A stretch of DNA of 55,901 nt from JAFDWI01 sp964449375. Its GTDB lineage: Bacteria; Actinomycetota; Acidimicrobiia; Acidimicrobiales; Iamiaceae. Location: the NCBI GenBank assembly GCA_964449375.1, contig CAYVAS010000011.1:1-55901 (forward strand), written 5' to 3'. The translations under genes were made by a program, and so were the position numbers. Numbering within the stretch: position 1 is the first letter of the stretch; every line of letters begins with the position of its first letter. Positions 50,916 through 55,901 of the stretch are shown piece after piece. The notes under the pieces were generated by a model. The model ran no database searches, had not been told where the DNA came from, and saw only the letters and a list, made by a program, of their open reading frames with translations.

Positions 50916-50921
50916 AGCCTA
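50916..50921 (-). promoter_or_regulatory. Leaderless -10 element of the tetR-type gene
   Basis: TAGGCT on the minus strand, seven bases before the ATG at 50908. Confidence 0.5.
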
Positions 50922-50932
50922 CCCTGCGCTCG

Positions 50933-50948
50933 TCTACCAATCGGTAGA
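50933..50948. promoter_or_regulatory. TetR-type operator palindrome
   Basis: TCTACC-AATC-GGTAGA, six-base arms and a four-base centre, between the two divergent start sites and just upstream of the -10 element of the plus-strand operon. Confidence 0.6.
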
Positions 50949-50959
50949 GACCGATCGGC

Positions 50960-50965
50960 TACCAT
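50960..50965 (+). promoter_or_regulatory. Leaderless -10 element of the FAR/HAD operon
   Basis: TACCAT, eight bases before the GTG at 50974. Confidence 0.45.
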
Positions 50966-50973
50966 CGGCCGTC

Positions 50974-53433
50974 GTGATCCCCGAAGCCCTCGCCGGTCGG
51001 CGCATCTTCATCACCGGCGCGACCGGATTCGTGGGCACCGCGCTCGTGGAGCGACTCCTGCGCAGCGCACCGGAGTGTTCGCTGACCCTTCTGGTCCGCC
51101 CGGGGCGCCGCCGCACCGTGGAACAACGGGCGACCCGGGAGATCTTCCGCAACGACTGTTTCGACACCCTGCGCGACCAGCTCGGCGGGCGCGATGCCTT
51201 CGAGACCATGGTCGCCGAACGCGTCCGGGTCGTCGCCGGCGACGTGGGCTCCGACGGGCTGGGCCTCGACGAATCGGGTCGCCAGGCGCTCGCCGAGTGC
51301 GACACCGTGATCCACTCCGCGGCGACGGTGTCTTTCGACGCCCCACTGGACCTGGCCATCGAGGTCAACCTGCTGGGCCCCACCCGGATCGCTCGAACCT
51401 GCGCGGAATTGGGGGTCACCCCTCATCTGGTCGCCGTGTCGACCTGCTACGTGGCCGGCAACCGTCGCGGCGACGCCCCCGAGGAGCCCGTGGACGCCAG
51501 CCCGTTCTGGCTCGACGAGGTCGACTGGCGGGCCGAGGTCGACGCGGCCCGCCGCCTCCGGGGCGACGCCGAGATGGCCAGCCGCAGCACCGAGATGCTG
51601 GAACGGTTCCGCGCCGAGGCCCGCGAGGAGCTCGGCGCTGCCGGCACCCCGCTGCTGGCCGCCAAGACCGAGACCCGACGCCGTGACTGGATCCGGTCCC
51701 AACTCGTCGAGGCCGGCCGGGTCCGGGCGGCGTCCCTGGGATGGCCCGACGCCTACGCCTATACCAAGGCCCTCGCGGAACAGGCCCTCGCCCAGAACCG
51801 CGGCGAGGTTCCGGTGTCCATCGTGCGACCCTCGATCATCGAATCGGCCTGGGCCGAACCGCGCCCGGGCTGGATCCGCGGGTTCCGTATGGCCGAGCCG
51901 ATCATCATCTCCTACGCCCGCGGGCTGCTCCACGAGTTTCCCGGGATTCCCGAAGGTACCGTCGACGTCATCCCCGTCGACCTGGTCGTCGCGGCGATCT
52001 GCGCGGTCGCCGCGCACGGCCCCGAGACCGACCGCGACGAGCCCGCCATCTACCAGGTCGCCTCGGGTTCGGTGAACCCGCTGGGCTACCAACGGCTGGT
52101 CGACCTGGTCCAGGACTGGTTCACCCGCAACCCCCTCTACGACACCAGGGGCCAACCGATCCAGGTGCCCGAATGGTCCTTTCCGGGCCGGGGACGGGTC
52201 CAGAGCCAACTCACCAGGGCCCGGAAGACCCTCCAGGTCGCCGGGCGCACCCTCGGTGCCCTGCCCTTGCGCGGCCGCCAAGTCGAGGTGGCCGACCAGA
52301 TCTCGGCCAAGCAGGACGACGTGGAACGGGCCGCCACCTACGTGGAGCTCTACGGCGCGTACACCGAATGCGAAGCCGTCTACGGCGTGGACCGACTGCT
52401 CGGGCTGTGGGAACGTCTGGACGCCACCGACAAGGAGCGCTTCGCCTTCGACCCGCGCGCGGTGGACTGGGACACCTACGCCACCGAGATCCACCTGCCA
52501 TCGATCATCGAACACGCGCGGGTCAACACCACCGGCAAGCGCAAGGACCCCGACGCCCGTGCCAAGCGGCTCCGTGGCCAGGTGCTCTCGGGCGACCGTC
52601 ACTTCGCGGCCTTCGATCTGGAACACACGATCCTGTCGTCCAACGTGGTCACCTCGTACGCGTGGCTGGCCTCCCGGCGGCTGCCCGCGGCCGAGAAGGC
52701 CCGCTTCGCGGCACGGCTGCTCGCCGACGCGCCCGGGCTGTTGCGGATGGACCGACGGGACCGTTCGGACTTCCTGCGCAGCTTCTACCGCCGGTACACC
52801 GACGCGCCGGTGGACCAACTCGACACCGACGCGGTGGAGCACTTCAACCAGCTCCTGCTTGCGAACGCCTACCCCGAGGCGATCCGGCGGGTTCGCGCCC
52901 ACCGCCGGGCCGGACACCGCACCGTGCTGATCACCGGCGCCATGGACTTCGTGGTCGCCCCGCTGGTGCCGCTCTTCGACGACGTGGTGTGCACCCGGAT
53001 GTCCACCCAGGTCGACCGCGACGGCGTGGAGCGCTACACGGGCCGACTCACCGAGGTGCCCCCCACCGGCGAAAGCCGTGCCCAGGCGTTGTTCGACTAC
53101 GCCGCCGCCCACGACTTCGACGTGCGCCAGGCGGTGGCCTACGCCGATTCGACCTCCGACCTGGCCATGCTCGAGGCCGTCGGCTTCCCCGTGGCGGTCA
53201 ACCCCGAGATCCGTCTGGCTGCACTGGCCCGCAAACGCGGTTGGCTCGTCGAGCACTGGGAACCTGCCTCGGGTTCACCGGCTCCACTGGTGCCCCTGGC
53301 GACCCGCCGGGGACGGCGTCGCGACGATCTGCTCACCCGCATCGCCGGGCGGCTGGGGGAGCCCGCGATCTCCGAGCCGACCCGGTCCGCCACCAGGTCG
53401 GCTGCGAGCCGTCGAGGGACGAGTCGGCGATGA
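50974..53433 (+). CDS. Fatty-acyl-reductase-type SDR fused to a HAD-IB domain
   Basis: An 819-residue two-domain protein. Residues 1-500 are an extended SDR of the fatty-acyl-CoA-reductase (male sterility) type: NADPH loop T14-G-A-T-G-F-V-G and catalytic Y261-A-Y-T-K265. Residues of about 540-760 are a HAD-IB phosphatase-like domain: motif I is F-D-L-E-H-T, so the second Asp is Glu550; motif II is L-I-T-G-A; the motif III lysine is not obvious (G-E-S-R-A-Q-A-L); motif IV is A-Y-A-D-S-T-S-D. Reduction of an acyl thioester is likely; the HAD domain may be altered in activity. Its stop overlaps the ADH start (ATGA). Confidence 0.85.
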   Translation: MIPEALAGRRIFITGATGFVGTALVERLLRSAPECSLTLLVRPGRRRTVEQRATREIFRNDCFDTLRDQLGGRDAFETMVAERVRVVAGDVGSDGLGLDESGRQALAECDTVIHSAATVSFDAPLDLAIEVNLLGPTRIARTCAELGVTPHLVAVSTCYVAGNRRGDAPEEPVDASPFWLDEVDWRAEVDAARRLRGDAEMASRSTEMLERFRAEAREELGAAGTPLLAAKTETRRRDWIRSQLVEAGRVRAASLGWPDAYAYTKALAEQALAQNRGEVPVSIVRPSIIESAWAEPRPGWIRGFRMAEPIIISYARGLLHEFPGIPEGTVDVIPVDLVVAAICAVAAHGPETDRDEPAIYQVASGSVNPLGYQRLVDLVQDWFTRNPLYDTRGQPIQVPEWSFPGRGRVQSQLTRARKTLQVAGRTLGALPLRGRQVEVADQISAKQDDVERAATYVELYGAYTECEAVYGVDRLLGLWERLDATDKERFAFDPRAVDWDTYATEIHLPSIIEHARVNTTGKRKDPDARAKRLRGQVLSGDRHFAAFDLEHTILSSNVVTSYAWLASRRLPAAEKARFAARLLADAPGLLRMDRRDRSDFLRSFYRRYTDAPVDQLDTDAVEHFNQLLLANAYPEAIRRVRAHRRAGHRTVLITGAMDFVVAPLVPLFDDVVCTRMSTQVDRDGVERYTGRLTEVPPTGESRAQALFDYAAAHDFDVRQAVAYADSTSDLAMLEAVGFPVAVNPEIRLAALARKRGWLVEHWEPASGSPAPLVPLATRRGRRRDDLLTRIAGRLGEPAISEPTRSATRSAASRRGTSRR

Positions 53434-54593
53434 AGGCGCTGCGCTTCTCCCGGGACGTGCCCCGTTTCGCCGCGGCCCGCCTCACCTCGGGCCTGCGCCC
53501 CGGGGCGGGCGCCCGCACCGGACCTCTGTCGCTGGTCGACACCGATCCGCCGACCCCGCCCGGTGACGACTGGATCGAACTGCGGCCGCGCCTGGCCGGA
53601 ATCTGCGGGTCGGATCTGGCCACCATCGACGGCCGGGCGTCGCGGTACTTCGAACCCATCGTGTCGTTTCCCTTCGTCCCCGGCCACGAGGTCGTCGCGG
53701 ACCGTCCCGACGACTCCCGGGTGGTGCTCATCCCCGTGCTGGACTGCGCCGTGCGCGGCATCGACCCGCCCTGTGCCTCGTGCGCCGCGGGTCGCACCAA
53801 CCACTGCGAACGCATCGCCTTCGGACACCTGGAACCGGGGCTGCAGTCGGGCTACTGCACCGACACCGGTGGCGGCTGGTCGACCCGCATGCTCGCCCAT
53901 CCCAGCCAGCTCATCGACGTTCCCGACGCGCTGTCGGACGAGGCGGCGGTGATGATGGAGCCCACCGCATGTGCGGTCCACGCCGCCCGCAGCGTCGCCG
54001 CGCTCGAACCCGAACGCGTCGCGGTCATCGGCTCGGGCACGCTCGGCCTGGCCCTCCTCGCCGCCCTCACCCACCTGGAGGTGGCCCCCGAGGGAGTCAT
54101 CGCCACCGCCAAGCACCCGGTTCAGCGCGACTTCGCCCGCTCCCTGGGAGCAAAGCGGGTGGTGGCTCCCAGTGAGTTGACCCGGGCGGTGCGCGCCACG
54201 ACCGGGTCGTTCATGGTGGGAGCCCGCCAGCTCACCGGAGGCATCGACGTGGTCGTGGACTGTGTGGGTTCGGCCGATTCGATCGCCGAAGCGCTCGCCA
54301 TCGTCGCGCCGGGAGGCACCGTGATCCAGGTGGGGATGCCGGGCCGGGTGGACCTCGACCTGACCCCGCTTTGGCACCGTGAGACCGCGCTGCGGGGCTG
54401 CTACGCCTACACCCGGGCCGATTTCGTCGACGCTCTCGACGTGGTCGCCGACGCCGGTCTGGAACGACTGGTGTCGGCCACCTATCCCCTGGCACGTCAC
54501 ACCGAAGCGATCGAGCACGCCGCCGAGGCGGGTCGGCGCGGCGCGGTGAAGATCGCCTTCGACCTGCGCGGAGAAAAGGAACGCACCCGATGA
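53430..54593 (+). CDS. Zinc-dependent alcohol dehydrogenase (MDR family)
   Basis: A 387-residue medium-chain dehydrogenase. The catalytic zinc segment is G-I-C-G-S-D-L with G-H-E-V-V. The structural-zinc lobe carries four Cys in L-D-C, P-P-C-A-S-C-A-A-G and N-H-C-E. The Rossmann motif V-I-G-S-G-T-L-G-L-A and the Y-A-Y-T-R-A-D-F segment follow. It should interconvert an alcohol and an aldehyde, perhaps the product of the upstream reductase. ATGA overlap with the FAR/HAD gene. The N-terminus is about 25 residues longer than typical, with basic and Pro-rich residues. Confidence 0.9.
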   Translation: MKALRFSRDVPRFAAARLTSGLRPGAGARTGPLSLVDTDPPTPPGDDWIELRPRLAGICGSDLATIDGRASRYFEPIVSFPFVPGHEVVADRPDDSRVVLIPVLDCAVRGIDPPCASCAAGRTNHCERIAFGHLEPGLQSGYCTDTGGGWSTRMLAHPSQLIDVPDALSDEAAVMMEPTACAVHAARSVAALEPERVAVIGSGTLGLALLAALTHLEVAPEGVIATAKHPVQRDFARSLGAKRVVAPSELTRAVRATTGSFMVGARQLTGGIDVVVDCVGSADSIAEALAIVAPGGTVIQVGMPGRVDLDLTPLWHRETALRGCYAYTRADFVDALDVVADAGLERLVSATYPLARHTEAIEHAAEAGRRGAVKIAFDLRGEKERTR

Positions 54594-54622
54594 ACGTCTC
54601 CCTCGTCAAGGACATTCGCTGA
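54590..54622 (+). CDS. Ten-codon linking ORF between ADH and LarA-like genes
   Basis: M-N-V-S-L-V-K-D-I-R then stop. Its ATG overlaps the ADH stop (ATGA) and its TGA overlaps the LarA-like ATG (TGATG). An AAGGA sequence within it is the ribosome-binding site of the next gene. It could relay ribosomes from gene to gene or simply be a chance by-product of a compact junction. Confidence 0.3.
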   Translation: MNVSLVKDIR

Positions 54623-55901
54623 TGCCCCGTCCCGGTTTCGTGCTCGACGTCGACCGATCGACCCCGCCGATCCTGTTCCACCACGGCGAAGGGTTCCGGC
54701 TCGAGAAGCTGCCCGCGGGACGCTCCCGCGTCGTCTACCCGGCAGAACCCTTCGAAGGACTTCGTGACCCGGATGCGGCGATCCGCCACGCCCTGGCCAA
54801 TCCCCTCGGCGATTCCGAACCGCTCGAGGCGCTGTTGTTCCCCGGCATGAAGCTCACGATCGCCTTCGACGACGTGTCCCTGCCGCTGCCACCGATGCGC
54901 CGCCCCGACATCCGCCAACGGATCATCGAGGCCGTCCTCGACGTGGCCGCCGCCAAGGGCGTCGACGACGTGCACCTGATCGCTGCGCTGGCCCTGCATC
55001 GACGCATGACCGAGGACGAGTTGCGCCACGCCGTGGGCGACCGGGTCTTCGACGCGTTCGCGCCGCTGGGCCGCCTCTACAACCACGACGCCGAAGATCC
55101 CGACAACCTGGTCGATCTGGGCAGCACCGACACCGGAGAGGTCGTCGAGATCAACCGGCGGGCCGCCGAGAGCGACCTGCTGGTGTACGTCAACCTCAAC
55201 CTGGTGGCCATGGACGGCGGTCACAAGTCGACCGCCACCGGCCTGGCCTCGTACCGCAGCATCCGTCACCACCACAACGTGCGCACCATGGAGCACTCCC
55301 GGTCGTTCATGGACCGCCACGCCTCGGAACTGCACTCATCCAACTGGCGGATGGGCGACGTGATCCGCGCCGCGGGCGTGAAGATCTTCCAGATCGAGTC
55401 GACCGTCAACAACGACACCTTCGGCACCACCGGCCCACAGGCGGTGCTGGCACGCCGCGAATGGGAGTGGACCTTCCGGGACCGGGCCGCGTTCATCGCC
55501 ATGAAGGCGGGCCTCGACCGGATGCCACCGTCGGCGGCCCGGAGGATCTTCCAGTCCTGGCGTGCCCCCTACGCGGTCACCTCGGTGCAGGCCGGTGAGG
55601 TCGACGCGGTGCACGAGGCGACCCTGGCCCAGGTCTTCGCCGAACAGCTCGTGCCCGTCGAGGGCCAGACCGACATCCTGACCATGGGCCTGCCCTATGT
55701 GGGCCCCTACAACGTCAACTCGGTGATGAACCCGATCCTGGTGATGTGCCTGGGGCTGGGCTACTTCTTCAACATGTACCGCAACAAGCCGCTGGTGCGC
55801 GAGGGCGGCGTGCTGATCATGACCCACCCCACCCCGTGGGACTTCCACCCGATCCACCACCCCAGCTACATCGACTTCTTCGAACAGGTCCTCGCCGAGA
55901 C
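54622..55901 (+). CDS. LarA-like (DUF2088) protein, C-terminus cut by window
   Basis: 426 complete codons are visible and the gene continues past the right edge. The fold is that of nickel-pincer lactate racemase LarA: A-L-H-R-R-M-T-E-D-E-L contains His126, matching the first catalytic His, and D-G-G-H-K-S-T-A-T-G contains Lys202, matching the lysine that holds the NPN cofactor. I do not see the second catalytic His about ten residues before that lysine (N-L-N-L-V-A-M stands there), so racemase activity is doubtful or the substrate differs. LarB, LarC and LarE are not in the window. AAGGA is ten bases upstream; coupled to ADH. Confidence 0.82.
   Translation, partial: MPRPGFVLDVDRSTPPILFHHGEGFRLEKLPAGRSRVVYPAEPFEGLRDPDAAIRHALANPLGDSEPLEALLFPGMKLTIAFDDVSLPLPPMRRPDIRQRIIEAVLDVAAAKGVDDVHLIAALALHRRMTEDELRHAVGDRVFDAFAPLGRLYNHDAEDPDNLVDLGSTDTGEVVEINRRAAESDLLVYVNLNLVAMDGGHKSTATGLASYRSIRHHHNVRTMEHSRSFMDRHASELHSSNWRMGDVIRAAGVKIFQIESTVNNDTFGTTGPQAVLARREWEWTFRDRAAFIAMKAGLDRMPPSAARRIFQSWRAPYAVTSVQAGEVDAVHEATLAQVFAEQLVPVEGQTDILTMGLPYVGPYNVNSVMNPILVMCLGLGYFFNMYRNKPLVREGGVLIMTHPTPWDFHPIHHPSYIDFFEQVLAE

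Noticed and set aside
1..55901. Mobile elements, prophage, toxin-antitoxin or CRISPR loci
   Set aside because: No transposase, integrase, inverted terminal repeats or array was seen on either strand.

Overview
The window is GC-rich, densely packed DNA with no gene-free stretch over 300 bases. It looks like chromosomal sequence from a member of the Actinomycetota, most probably the Acidimicrobiia. The reasons are the actinobacterial order glycosyltransferase (PimA-like) - lemA - pdxS - pdxT - yebC, an F420-dependent-type LLM oxidoreductase, a SigF/SigB-type sigma factor with its partner-switching proteins, many GTG starts, and a clear leaderless-transcript signature (TANNNT 6-8 bases before the start codon of about fourteen genes). 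I cannot fix the genus.

Layout. 1-56: first 18 codons of a class III nucleotide cyclase, cut by the left edge. 172-5220 (minus): vitamin B6 synthesis (pdxS, pdxT) with yebC, a degenerate M48-like membrane protein beside lemA, and a GT4 glycosyltransferase. 5278-10635 (plus): a fused heterodimer-type ABC exporter, a PilZ protein, a membrane-anchored His-rich protein and a small ORF. 10655-14399: a general-stress module (sigma factor, RsbW-like anti-sigma, STAS anti-anti-sigma, PP2C phosphatase). 14475-20674: stress-type genes (haem-oxygenase-like diiron protein, YetF/DUF421, a frameshifted membrane protein, methyltransferase, glutamate-cysteine-ligase-like enzyme, LLM oxidoreductase, Rho_N-like small protein, DJ-1/PfpI protein). 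Several of these carry a GTTT-N15-GGGAAG-type promoter that fits the local sigma factor. 20752-20825 is tRNA-Val(CAC).

20901-37066: a small kinase, a lipoprotein, a complete recC-recB-recD operon, a TesB-type thioesterase, an unknown gene, an amidase, a DnaJ-domain membrane protein and murF. 37150-39718: an OleC-like adenylate-forming enzyme coupled to an alpha/beta hydrolase with a Cys nucleophile, preceded by a leaderless upstream ORF. 39839-47791: a LacI-controlled divergent catabolic locus (two Gfo/Idh/MocA oxidoreductases, a large Tat-exported protein, a DHDPS-like aldolase and an Old-Yellow-Enzyme-type oxidoreductase) with a 12-bp operator palindrome between the arms. 47801-50362: a glycine-rich secreted protein and ddl. 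50366-55901: a TetR regulator divergent from a fatty-acyl-reductase/HAD fusion, a zinc alcohol dehydrogenase and a LarA-like protein. These last genes are tightly coupled and share an operator-like palindrome upstream.

The best candidates for something undescribed are the TetR / FAR-HAD / ADH / LarA-like operon, the OleC plus Cys-hydrolase pair with its uORF, and the LacI-controlled locus with an unrecognised 765-residue exported protein. All functions are read from sequence motifs without database searches.
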